NCBI GenBank assembly: GCA_958295925.1
Contig: CATQHL010000001.1
Span: forward strand, 2,487,632-2,551,631
Direction: 5' to 3'
DNA length: 64,000 bases
Source: an uncultured Acidimicrobiales bacterium
Lineage (GTDB): Bacteria > Actinomycetota > Acidimicrobiia > Acidimicrobiales > CATQHL01
Below, piece after piece: positions 25,864-33,479 of the stretch (position 1 is its first letter; each line of letters opens with the position of its first letter). Position numbers and translations under genes: made by a program. The notes beneath the pieces are model-generated. The model ran no database searches and had not been told where the DNA came from. It worked only from the letters and a program-made list of their open reading frames with translations.

Positions 25864-26850
25864 ATGGTGAAGCTGAAACTCGGCGTATGCCTCTGGAACC
25901 AGGCCGTCGAGTGGGCGGACATGCTGGAGACCGCCAAGATCGTCGACCGCTGCGGCTACGAGCACCTCTGGACGTGGGATCACCTCCTGTCGATTTATGG
26001 CGAGCCCGACCAGGCGGTGTTCGATTCGTGGACTGCGCTTGCGGCCCTCGCCGTCGCCACCGAGCGGGTGCATATCGGGCCGCTGGTGACTGCCAACACC
26101 TTCCGCTCGCCCGCCCACCTGGCCAAGATCGCAGTGACGCTCGATCACGTTTCCGGCGGGCGGGCCATCCTGGGAATCGGCGGGGGGTGGTTCGAGCGCG
26201 AGCACCGAGCTCACGGAATTGAGTTCGGGAGCGGTTTCGGGGAGCGTCTCGATCGCCTTGATGAGGCCGTCGGCCTCATCAAGGCCCTGTTCCGGGGTGA
26301 GACCGTCGTCGCCGCCGGCGGGTACTACCCTGTGGAGTCCCTAAGCCACTCGCCGCTGCCGGTGCGCGGCGACATTCCGGTGCTCATCGGAGGGCGCGGC
26401 AAGCGCAAGACCCTTCGCACGACCGCCCGCTACGCGCAGATCTGGAACGCCTACGGTACGCCTGAGGAGCTTCTCGAACACGACGAGGTGCTTCGCCGCC
26501 ACTGCGACGAGGTCGGGCGCGACCACACCGAGATCGAGCGGTCGGTGCAGACCAAGCTGGTGGTGCGAGACACGCTCAAGGCCGCCGAGGACGACTACAA
26601 CAGGATGATGGAGGCGAACAAGACCATCTGGATCCGCGGCGGCAGCCGGGCCGAGCCCGACATGGCCAGCCGGAAGGTGTTTCCCGACCCGGACTCGGCG
26701 GTCTGGCTGGGGACGCCCGAGCAGATGGCGGAGCGCATCGCCTCTTACATGGACGTCGGCTTCGGGACGGTCATAGTTGAGGTGCCAGCGCCGTATGACC
26801 GCGAGAGCATCGAGCGGCTCATAGGCGAGGTGGCGCCGATGCTGTCATGA
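25864..26850 (+). CDS. LLM-class, probably F420-dependent, oxidoreductase
   Basis: Predicted 328-residue TIM-barrel flavin or F420 oxidoreductase of the luciferase-like superfamily. Supporting segments are GYEHLWTWDHL at the N-terminus, TERVHIGPLVTANTFRSPAHLAKIAVTLD and GIGGGWFEREHRAHG, common in F420-type members. The ATG at 25864 was chosen from the protein alignment pattern; longer frames overlap the amidohydrolase. Its stop overlaps the next ATG (ATGA at 26847). F420-type enzymes favour an actinobacterial host; the substrate is unknown. Confidence 0.9.
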   Translation: MVKLKLGVCLWNQAVEWADMLETAKIVDRCGYEHLWTWDHLLSIYGEPDQAVFDSWTALAALAVATERVHIGPLVTANTFRSPAHLAKIAVTLDHVSGGRAILGIGGGWFEREHRAHGIEFGSGFGERLDRLDEAVGLIKALFRGETVVAAGGYYPVESLSHSPLPVRGDIPVLIGGRGKRKTLRTTARYAQIWNAYGTPEELLEHDEVLRRHCDEVGRDHTEIERSVQTKLVVRDTLKAAEDDYNRMMEANKTIWIRGGSRAEPDMASRKVFPDPDSAVWLGTPEQMAERIASYMDVGFGTVIVEVPAPYDRESIERLIGEVAPMLS

Positions 26851-27869
26851 ACGCAGATGATTCCGGCGGCGCTCATGACGTCCCACTTGTTGTCGCCACC
26901 GGGTCGGTTCACGAGTGCGCCCAGCGCATTCTGGAGGGCGCGGCCCGGGTCGTTCTGGCCGAGGACGAGGCCCTCTTCAAGCGGCTCGCCCCCGAGGCGG
27001 TCGGCTTCATAGTGCGCGGCGACACCCGGCTCGACTGCGGGACGATCCATGCCGCAGCACGCCTGAAGGTGATCGGACGCAGCGGCATCGGCGTCGACAA
27101 CGTTGACCTCACAGCAGCCACCGCTCGCGGCATCCCCGTGATAGTCACCCCGAACGTGGGCGTGGACGCCGTGGCGGAGGGGACGTTCGCCATGCTCCTC
27201 ACGCTCGTCAAACGGCTGAGGGAGCTCGACTCCCTGACGCGGGCAGGTCGCTGGCGTGAACGCAACTCCGTCCTGCCGGGCGACCTGGCCGGCTGCGTGC
27301 TGGGCGCAGTGGGGATGGGGCGCATCGGACGGCGAGTGGTGGAGCTGGGCAGGGCTTTCGGCATGAGCGTGCTGGTGGCCGACCCGTTTCTGGCTGCGGG
27401 GGAGATTGAGGAGTCGGGCGCAGAGGCGGTCTCGCTCGGCGGGCTCTTTGCCCGCTCCGACCACATAACGCTTCACGCGCCGCTTCTGCCTTCCACGCGT
27501 GGGATGATCACCGCCGAACTGCTGGCGTCGGCCGGGCCGGGGGCTGTGCTCGTGAACCTCGCCCGGGGCGGGCTGATCGAGTCTTACGAAGCGCTGGCGT
27601 CTGCGCTGGCGTCAGGCGCCCTGGCAGCGGTTGGGCTGGACGTCTTCGAGCCGGAGCCGCCCGACCTCACCCATCCGCTCTTCGAGCACCCACGCGTGCT
27701 GCTCTCGCCCCACGCCCTTGGCCAAACAGTCAAGTCGCGCGAAGCCATCTTCACCGCCATGAGCCGGGACATGCGGGCTGTCCTGGAGGGGGGCAGGCCG
27801 AAGTCGCTGGCCAACCCTGAGATATACGCCAACCCGGGGTCGGGCGCCGGCACAGGGGTCGGGCGGTGA
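26847..27869 (+). CDS. D-2-hydroxyacid dehydrogenase (phosphoglycerate dehydrogenase-like)
   Basis: Predicted 340-residue NAD-dependent D-isomer 2-hydroxyacid dehydrogenase. The Rossmann motif GAVGMGRIGRRV is near residue 153. The catalytic Arg is in NLARGGLIE, the Glu in DVFEPEPP and the His in LSPHALGQT, so the triad is complete. There is no C-terminal ACT domain, so it is probably a catabolic dehydrogenase, not serine-pathway SerA. It could interconvert a 2-hydroxyacid and a 2-oxoacid feeding the E1/E2 complex of the same cluster. It overlaps its neighbours by 4 bp on both sides. Confidence 0.9.
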   Translation: MNADDSGGAHDVPLVVATGSVHECAQRILEGAARVVLAEDEALFKRLAPEAVGFIVRGDTRLDCGTIHAAARLKVIGRSGIGVDNVDLTAATARGIPVIVTPNVGVDAVAEGTFAMLLTLVKRLRELDSLTRAGRWRERNSVLPGDLAGCVLGAVGMGRIGRRVVELGRAFGMSVLVADPFLAAGEIEESGAEAVSLGGLFARSDHITLHAPLLPSTRGMITAELLASAGPGAVLVNLARGGLIESYEALASALASGALAAVGLDVFEPEPPDLTHPLFEHPRVLLSPHALGQTVKSREAIFTAMSRDMRAVLEGGRPKSLANPEIYANPGSGAGTGVGR

Positions 27870-28609
27870 GGCTTGCGGGCCTCAGCACTGTCGTGACCGG
27901 CAGCGGGAGCGGCCTGGGGGCGGCTGTGGCTGAGCTTTTTGCTGCCGAGGGGGCGCTGGTGACCATCGGCGACATAAACGTTGAGGCCGCCGAGTCTGTG
28001 GCCCACAGCATCATCGAAGCCGGCGGGCGCGCCGTTGCGACATTTGCCGACATTTCCTCTTCGGAAGGTGCGAGCGGCCTCATCCACACTGCTGTTGAGC
28101 GGTTCGGCGGCTTGGACGTGCTGGTCAACAACGCCGGCGTGGCCAGCGCCGGGGGAGTGACAGAGGTCGTGGAGGATGACTGGGACAGGGTCATGGACGT
28201 CAATCTGAAGGGCGCCTACCTGTGCTCGCGGGCCGCCATCCCGCATCTGAGGCGCGCCGGCGGCGGGGCGATCGTCTGCGTCTCGTCGGCCTCCGGCGTA
28301 ATCGGCCAGCGGGGGCAGGTGGCCTACAACGTCTCCAAGCACGGCGTTATCGGGCTTGTGCGCTGCATGGCGCTGGATCACGCAGAGGACGGAATCCGGG
28401 TGAACGCCGTGTGCCCCGGCGTGATGCGTACTCCGATGCTCGACGCCCTGAGCGAGGAGCAACTGGCCGACCTCCGGGCGATGCACCCGATGGGCCGGAT
28501 GGCTGAGCCGTCGGAGGTTGCAAGGCTTGTGCTGCATCTAGCGTGCGAGGAGTCGTCGTTTACCACCGGGGCGGTCTTTCTCTGTGACGGTGGCCTGACC
28601 GCTGGCTGA
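27866..28609 (+). CDS. Short-chain dehydrogenase/reductase
   Basis: Predicted 247-residue classical SDR starting at GTG in a GTGA overlap. The cofactor motif TGSGSGLG is near residue 11, with the acidic residue in TIGDIN suggesting NAD, NNAG occurs near 90, and the catalytic motif is YNVSK. It resembles glucose/3-oxoacyl-type dehydrogenases and the other SDR in this window (18675-19490), with which it shares the downstream KHG segment. It probably oxidises an alcohol intermediate in the cluster pathway. Its last codons lie in a tandem repeat that runs on to 28703. Confidence 0.92.
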   Translation: MRLAGLSTVVTGSGSGLGAAVAELFAAEGALVTIGDINVEAAESVAHSIIEAGGRAVATFADISSSEGASGLIHTAVERFGGLDVLVNNAGVASAGGVTEVVEDDWDRVMDVNLKGAYLCSRAAIPHLRRAGGGAIVCVSSASGVIGQRGQVAYNVSKHGVIGLVRCMALDHAEDGIRVNAVCPGVMRTPMLDALSEEQLADLRAMHPMGRMAEPSEVARLVLHLACEESSFTTGAVFLCDGGLTAG

Positions 28610-28703
28610 CTGCCGGATTGGGTGCCTGGCTGACTGCCGGATCGGGAGGCCTGACCGCTGGCTGACTGCAGGATCGGCGGTGGCCTGACTGCCAGATCGG
28701 GAG
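28591..28703. repeat. Degenerate tandem repeat at the SDR 3' end, four copies
   Basis: Four spaced copies of a unit like TGACTGCCGGATCGGG, most preceded by GGC, run from the last codons of the SDR to 28703. The rest of the gap to the VOC gene (28704-28907) contains no recognisable gene or strong hairpin. Confidence 0.7.
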
Positions 28704-28907
28704 TGTCTCTGGAGGTGCTCGTGTCCCTTGGATGTGCCCGCCCATTTATCCCCGTTGCCAATTCGTCGACCCCGAGCCCCTCATTCCGTCGCCCCCCAAC
28801 CCCTCGACCCAAGCCCCCAATTTGACACTATTCACCCGACTTAGTAGCCTTTCGAGATTAGTTTGGCGCTTCGAAACCGAAGCGAATCGAGAAATCCGGG
28901 AGTGGAG

Positions 28908-29357
28908 ATGAATGTCAAGACATTCGATCACGTGGCGGTCACGGTAAGCGACACCGAGCGGGCACTGGAGTTTTACGTGGGCAAGCTAGGCCTTGCCCTC
29001 GCTGAGAACCACCAGTTGGAGGGCGACAAAGTGGACGAGGCGAACGGCTTGATGGGCGCCCGGGCGCAGTCCACAAGGCTGCGGGCGCCGGAGAGCCCCG
29101 AGGTGCTCATCGACCTCCTGGAGTACTACGAACCTGAAGGTCGGACGCACATCACGCCGATGGGCTCGGTCGGCTCCTGCCACTTCGCGCTGGTGGTCGA
29201 CGACCTGCCAGGGGCCGTCGAGGAACTTCAGGGCAAGGGCGTGGAGTTCATCTCCGGCCCGGTCAACTTCGAGCTCACCGAGGGTTCTGTAAGCGTGTGC
29301 TTCTGCATGGATCCCGACGGCAACTACGTCGAACTCATGGAGGAGTACGACCACTAG
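28908..29357 (+). CDS. VOC-superfamily (glyoxalase-like) protein
   Basis: Predicted 149-residue vicinal-oxygen-chelate protein with two beta-alpha-beta-beta-beta modules. Likely metal ligands are His in FDHVAVTV near the start, His in CHFALVVDD in the middle, and Glu in NYVELMEE at the C-terminus. This layout fits methylmalonyl-CoA epimerase/glyoxalase or ring-cleavage relatives. I chose the ATG at 28908 because the protein then begins with the first VOC strand. A separate transcript start is possible, since a roughly 300-bp gap precedes it. The exact activity is unknown. Confidence 0.88.
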   Translation: MNVKTFDHVAVTVSDTERALEFYVGKLGLALAENHQLEGDKVDEANGLMGARAQSTRLRAPESPEVLIDLLEYYEPEGRTHITPMGSVGSCHFALVVDDLPGAVEELQGKGVEFISGPVNFELTEGSVSVCFCMDPDGNYVELMEEYDH

Positions 29358-29361
29358 CCGC

Positions 29362-29379
29362 ACCGGGTCTCCCCCCGGT
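29362..29379 (+). terminator. Short stem-loop after the VOC gene
   Basis: ACCGGG and CCCGGT pair around a 6-base loop starting 5 bases past the VOC stop, with a TT-containing but not T-rich flank. A weak terminator or attenuator is possible. Confidence 0.35.
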
Positions 29380-29414
29380 TCCTGCCCAATTGAGCCTGTT
29401 GTCCGTTCGCCCTG

Positions 29415-29477
29415 ACTGTCGGCGCTGAGGAGCACTGTCGGCGCTGAGGAGCACGGAAATGGTCGGCGCTGAGGGGC
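29415..29477. repeat. 19-bp tandem repeat ahead of and into the E1-alpha gene
   Basis: Two identical 19-base copies (ACTGTCGGCGCTGAGGAGC) lie at 29415-29433 and 29434-29452, and a third partial copy at 29462-29477 crosses the start of the E1-alpha gene. The first residues of that protein (VGAEGR) are repeat-encoded. Confidence 0.85.
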
Positions 29478-30463
29478 GCGTGGCGTCCGCTATCGCACCG
29501 GGCCCCGACGTCCTGGTCTCGTGGCTGGAAAAGATGATCGAAATTCGCCTCGCGGAGGACAAGGTGATGGAGATTTACATGCAGGGGCTTGTTCCGGGCA
29601 CCGTTCACCTCTGCCAGGGAATGGAGGGCACCTCGGTGGGCGCGTGCGGGGCGTTGACACCCGATGACTGGGTGGTTTGCACTTACCGTGGGCATCATCA
29701 CGCCCTCAGCAGGGGTGTCGACCTGGTGGGGTTCTTCGCCGAGATAATGGGACGGGAGAACGGCGTGTGCGGCGGGATGGGCGGCTCCAGCCACATCGTC
29801 GACCGCTCCCTGGGGATGCTGGGCTCACCGGCGATAATCGGGGCGGGCATCCCAGTAGCGACAGGGGCAGGCCTCTCGGCCAAGCTGAGGGGCGAGCAGC
29901 GGGTGGCCGTGGGGTTCTTCGGCGACGGGGCATGCAACATCGGCACATTTCACGAGGCGCTGAACATGGCGCAGCTCTGGCGCTCGCAGGTCGTGTTCGT
30001 CGTCGAGAACAACCAGTACGGCGAGTACACGCCATACAGGGATTCGACTGCCCTGGCCGACGGCGGCAACATCGCAGATCGGGCCGGGGCATACGGGATG
30101 GCTTCGGCGGTCGTGGACGGGCAGGACGCCCGAGCGGTCTACGAGGCTGTCTCCTTGGCGCGTGCGCGTGCGCTGGCGGGGGAGGGGCCGACGCTGATCG
30201 AGGCGCAGACCTACCGCTACAGGGGGCACTCCCGCACCGACCCCGGGGCGTATCGCCCTCCAGGGGAGTTGGACGCATGGAAGCAGCGTGACCCCATTGG
30301 CATTCTGGGGGACTTTCTTATTACGGAGGGCGCTCTGGCCGCCTCTGGGCTTGAGACGATGTGGGAGAGGACGCAGGTTGCCGTTGACGAAGCCGCAGAT
30401 GTTGCCGCCGAGGGCGGCTGGCCGACGATTCAGCAGGCCGAGGGGTTCGTCTATGCCGAGTGA
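29459..30463 (+). CDS. 2-oxoacid/acetoin dehydrogenase E1 component, alpha subunit
   Basis: Predicted 334-residue thiamine-diphosphate-binding E1-alpha. The ThDP motif runs from GDGACNIGTFHEALN to VVENNQYGEYT (about residues 155-190). YRGHHHALSRG and YRYRGHSRTDPG are characteristic of E1-alpha. HLCQGMEGTSVGA resembles acetoin-dehydrogenase AcoA more than pyruvate dehydrogenase. The first 15 residues are low complexity and partly repeat-derived, so the true start may be a little later. It overlaps E1-beta by 11 bp. It forms a heterotetramer with E1-beta and passes acyl groups to lipoyl-lysine. Confidence 0.92.
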   Translation: MVGAEGRVASAIAPGPDVLVSWLEKMIEIRLAEDKVMEIYMQGLVPGTVHLCQGMEGTSVGACGALTPDDWVVCTYRGHHHALSRGVDLVGFFAEIMGRENGVCGGMGGSSHIVDRSLGMLGSPAIIGAGIPVATGAGLSAKLRGEQRVAVGFFGDGACNIGTFHEALNMAQLWRSQVVFVVENNQYGEYTPYRDSTALADGGNIADRAGAYGMASAVVDGQDARAVYEAVSLARARALAGEGPTLIEAQTYRYRGHSRTDPGAYRPPGELDAWKQRDPIGILGDFLITEGALAASGLETMWERTQVAVDEAADVAAEGGWPTIQQAEGFVYAE

Positions 30464-31445
30464 AGCCGCTGTCGTAACCTACCGGGAGGCCATACGGCTG
30501 GCCCTGGACGACGCCATGGCCGCCGATGGCTCCGTCGTGCTGCTGGGGGAGGACATAGCCAAGGCGGGTGGCCCGTTCAAGACCACTGCCGGCCTATACG
30601 AGAAATACGGCGCCGGGCGGGTATTCGACACCCCGATTGCCGAGAACGGCTTCTGCGGCATTGCGCTGGGGATGGCGCTGACGGGGCTGCGGCCAGTGGT
30701 GGAGATAATGTTCAGCGATTTTCTACCGACGGCGTTCGACGCCATAGCGATGGAGATCCCCCGCTGGAGGTTCATGTCGGGCGGGCAACTCTCGGCGCCG
30801 GTAACGGTGCGCGCCAGCGGAGGGGCGGGCGGAAGATTCGGCGCACAGACCTCCAGCACCGCCGAGTCGTGGTTCTTGCAGTTCGTCGGGCTGCAGGTGG
30901 CCGTGGCCGGGTCTCCCCAGGGCGCCTACGACCTGTTGAGTGTGGCGATCGCCTCCAACAACCCGACAGTGGTGTTCGACCACAAGGCTCTGCACAACAC
31001 GAAAGGGGAGCTGTTGCGGCGTGGAGTCGAGTCGATGTCGCCGCCAGGCAAGGCCGCCGTGGTGCGTTCAGGTGGGGATGTGACAGTGGTGGCGTCTCTT
31101 CAGATGCTCCGCCGGGCGCTGGAGGCGGCGTCTGCGCTTGAGGATTCCGAAGGCATCTCCGCTGAGGTGATAGACATCCGCTGGCTGCGACCGCTGGACT
31201 TTGAGACGGTGAGCAAGAGCGTGGCGAAGACCGGCCGGCTGGTTGTGGTCGAGGAGCAGTATCACGACGGCGGGTGGGGCGCCTCGCTGATTTCCCGGCT
31301 GACGACCGAGGGGTTTGCGTGGGGGTCTCCGCCGATCGCGGTGAGCATGCCCGAGCTGCTGATATCTCATAGCCCGCCCCTGGAGGATTTCATGATTCCC
31401 AGCGTCGAGCGCATCACCTCTGCTGTGCGTGCGGCTGCGGGTTGA
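30453..31445 (+). CDS. 2-oxoacid/acetoin dehydrogenase E1 component, beta subunit
   Basis: Predicted 330-residue E1-beta partner. The N-terminal VTYREAIRLALDDAM and GEDIAKAGGPF, the PIAENGFCGIALGMAL cofactor-contact segment, and the C-terminal transketolase-like domain (DIRWLRPLDFETV, VVVEEQYHDGGWGA) are all present. The ATG at 30453 lies inside the end of the E1-alpha gene in another frame. A longer frame to 30288 is a shadow of E1-alpha. No E3 dihydrolipoamide dehydrogenase is in the window, so one from elsewhere must serve. Confidence 0.92.
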   Translation: MPSEAAVVTYREAIRLALDDAMAADGSVVLLGEDIAKAGGPFKTTAGLYEKYGAGRVFDTPIAENGFCGIALGMALTGLRPVVEIMFSDFLPTAFDAIAMEIPRWRFMSGGQLSAPVTVRASGGAGGRFGAQTSSTAESWFLQFVGLQVAVAGSPQGAYDLLSVAIASNNPTVVFDHKALHNTKGELLRRGVESMSPPGKAAVVRSGGDVTVVASLQMLRRALEAASALEDSEGISAEVIDIRWLRPLDFETVSKSVAKTGRLVVVEEQYHDGGWGASLISRLTTEGFAWGSPPIAVSMPELLISHSPPLEDFMIPSVERITSAVRAAAG

Positions 31446-31485
31446 GCAGTTTGCGGCGCATTCAAGGGGAGCGGTCGATTAGCTA

Positions 31486-31725
31486 ATGCGCATTCCTATC
31501 CATATGCCCAAGCTGGGCTATGACATGGAGGAGGGGCGGATCGAGTCGTGGCTGGTGGCAGTTGGCGACGAGGTAAAGAGGGGCCAGCCGATTGCAGAGA
31601 TTGAGACCGACAAGATTGTGATTGAGATGGAGTCGCTGGCTGGTGGGGTTCTGGCGGAAATAGTTGTTGAGCCAAGCGAAGATCTAATCGATGTCGGAAC
31701 GGTGATCGGCTACCTGGAAGGGTGA
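31486..31725 (+). CDS. Free-standing lipoyl-domain protein
   Basis: Predicted 79-residue single biotinyl/lipoyl domain. The lipoylated Lys is in EIETDKIVIEME (about residue 44), with MPKLGYDMEEGRI at the start and a closing GTVIGYLEG. It is a complete domain, not a truncated E2, and ends with a normal stop. With the catalytic-only E2 at 24109-24927 it forms a split E2: this small protein would be the mobile swinging arm between E1 and E2. It lies 40 bp after E1-beta and is preceded by an AAGGGGAG-like ribosome site. Confidence 0.92.
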   Translation: MRIPIHMPKLGYDMEEGRIESWLVAVGDEVKRGQPIAEIETDKIVIEMESLAGGVLAEIVVEPSEDLIDVGTVIGYLEG

Positions 31726-31793
31726 TCAGCCCGGCAGGTAGACCTGTCGCCTTCAATGTGATCTGTCCGGCAGGCAGTTTTGTCGCCTGGATG
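31723..31793. repeat. Degenerate 36-bp tandem repeat after the lipoyl gene
   Basis: Units at 31723-31758 and 31759-31793 both start TGATC, continue CCGGCAGG and contain TGTCGCCT. A more diverged third unit may follow towards 31850. The repeat begins at the stop codon of the lipoyl gene and fills the gap to the convergent acidic-protein gene. Confidence 0.65.
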
Positions 31794-31866
31794 CAGGCTG
31801 AGTGATCCGTTGCCTGTTTGCCGGCAGTTGATCTACCTGGTTGCCGGCAGTCGGCCAAGTCCGGGT

Positions 31867-32673
31867 TCAGCCGAGCCGGAGAAACTCGCAATCCCCATCA
31901 TCCGAGGCAATCGTCTGCCCGACCGCCACCTCATCTTCGGAACGGGTTTCCAGCGAGGAAGTCCAGTTGGTTAAATTCAGCAGAGACTGAAGCCAGGCGG
32001 TCATGAACATGTAAGGGTTTGTGTCAACTTCGAAGTTGCACGTGATTATTCCGAGTTGAGGAAAGGTGTATGACAACTTGTTGAATGACACGCCTTCACA
32101 TGACTCAGGAGCGTCAAAGTCTTCTATCCAGTTCCCCCCAATGGCCGAAACAAGGGGTGCGCACATGGAGGGCAGGTTGCTGCATTGTCCAAGCGTGACG
32201 TCGGGGTAGGGGTTTTCGTCCTCAAGTGATGCGACACAGGCACCGTCCATAAACAGGGTGAGTTCCGCGCTGACGATTGCTGGATCCGTGGATGACGAGG
32301 GGTCGCTGGACTCGTCCCCATCGCCGGACTCTTCCCTGTCGCTGGACTCCTCGGCATTGCTGGATTCGCCGTCGTCGCTGGACTCGCCGTCGCCGCTTTC
32401 GCCATCTTCGGATTCCTCGTCTTCGCTATCTTCTTCGCCATCGCCGGATGCGGCCGAATCGTCCCCGTTCTCGCTGTCTGCCGTATCGTCCTCCGAATCC
32501 TCGGCCTCAGACCGGGCTTCCTCGAGCAACTTGAGGGCGGCTGCCTCGATCTCAGCATCCTCCGTCGTTTCCTCGCCGTCGCCACCGAGATCGAACCAGC
32601 TAAAATTCGCGTTGAGGGCGAACACGAGCGCGACAACTGCGATTAGGGTGGAAATGACTTCTATCGGTCTCAT
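31867..32673 (-). CDS. Membrane-anchored protein with long acidic linker, function unknown
   Basis: A 268-residue protein that I do not recognise. One hydrophobic segment (residues about 5-22, VISTLIAVVALVFALNA) suggests an N-terminal membrane anchor or uncleaved signal. Residues about 30-130 are almost entirely Ser/Asp/Glu/Gly in repeating units such as SEDGESGDGESS. A compact C-terminal domain of about 140 residues follows, with six Cys, suggesting disulfides outside the cell. The linker codons look slippage-prone but the frame is intact. It is the last gene before the CRISPR array and stands alone; no functional link to the array is evident. Confidence 0.75.
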   Translation of the reverse strand: MRPIEVISTLIAVVALVFALNANFSWFDLGGDGEETTEDAEIEAAALKLLEEARSEAEDSEDDTADSENGDDSAASGDGEEDSEDEESEDGESGDGESSDDGESSNAEESSDREESGDGDESSDPSSSTDPAIVSAELTLFMDGACVASLEDENPYPDVTLGQCSNLPSMCAPLVSAIGGNWIEDFDAPESCEGVSFNKLSYTFPQLGIITCNFEVDTNPYMFMTAWLQSLLNLTNWTSSLETRSEDEVAVGQTIASDDGDCEFLRLG

Positions 32674-33433
32674 TCAGGGCCTACTCCCGACTTTTTCTTG
32701 CTAACGGCGATCCGCCCAAGAAGCTAGCAGGCAGGTATGACAAGCACCCGCCTTTAACGACCAGGGGAGGGAGGGATATGCCCGCTGAGCCCCTGCATGC
32801 CTGCACCCCCAGCGTAACGCGTTTCCCTGAGAGCTAGCGTGATCAATTAAGGTGGCACTGAGCAGAATCTGCCTTCAGCCGCAAAACGGATCTTGAACGA
32901 ATGATAATTTGTTCGAAATAGTGGATAGTTCTAGTGCCTGCAGGTGCTCTAGACTAACGTGCATTGACGCTTTTGCTACTTCAGAAGTGTGAATGGAAAC
33001 ACTCCGTTTAGCAATATTGAAACAGCTCTCACACCTCCTGGAGTGCTCCCGCCACGGCGTCAACTACATGCGAGGAATCTTATGTGAAAACAATGTCGCC
33101 AATTGGTGTTTAGCGGGAGGTCAATGTTACTGACACAAGTAACCAACCCTGAATTATCCGTCGCGAACTATCCGCCAAATGGGATTTTGAGCTAGCGAGC
33201 GATGTATTGCAGATAGCGCGTTTTTGGCACAGCTAGAAACCTAGTATAAAGCTAATATTATGACAGTAGCAACCAATAACCCAAGTACTGAAGAGGCGGG
33301 AGTGTCTACAGAGAATTATACACATATATATTGAAATGGCAATAATATCGGGATCGGTATTCCGCTTCACATTATAAAAAGACTCAAAAAGAGAAACATG
33401 AAAGGTACCAAGAGGCGTGAAAACTGTCGCGGC
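32674..33433. other. 760-bp gap without a clear gene, AT-rich next to the array
   Basis: No convincing coding gene was found. A 62-codon minus-strand frame at 32875-33063 lacks recognisable features. Base composition shifts from GC-rich to clearly AT-rich from about 32,870 to the array edge, including short AT runs such as ACACATATATATTG. This could look like a CRISPR leader, but repeat orientation and the damaged terminal repeat argue that it is the trailer side. Confidence 0.6.
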
Positions 33434-33479
33434 CCTTCAATTAAAGTCAATATAGGGGGGTAGAACTACCCCCAGACAC
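33434..33479 (-). repeat. Terminal CRISPR repeat with a 10-bp insertion
   Basis: CCTTCAAT at 33434-33441 and ATAGGGGGG from 33452 would join to a normal repeat if the 10 bases TAAAGTCAAT between them were absent. The insertion duplicates TCAAT. All other bases match the consensus except C in place of the first G. On the minus strand the damage is at the 3' end of the last repeat, as expected for the trailer end. Confidence 0.75.

Noticed and set aside
32875..33063. 62-codon minus-strand frame in the gap before the array.
   Set aside because: No recognisable domain, no clear ribosome site and composition unlike neighbouring genes.
32870..33433. AT-rich stretch at the left array edge as a CRISPR leader.
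   Set aside because: The adjacent repeat is damaged, and the handle-like ATTGAAGC end indicates minus-strand transcription, so this should be the trailer side. Not excluded without transcript data.
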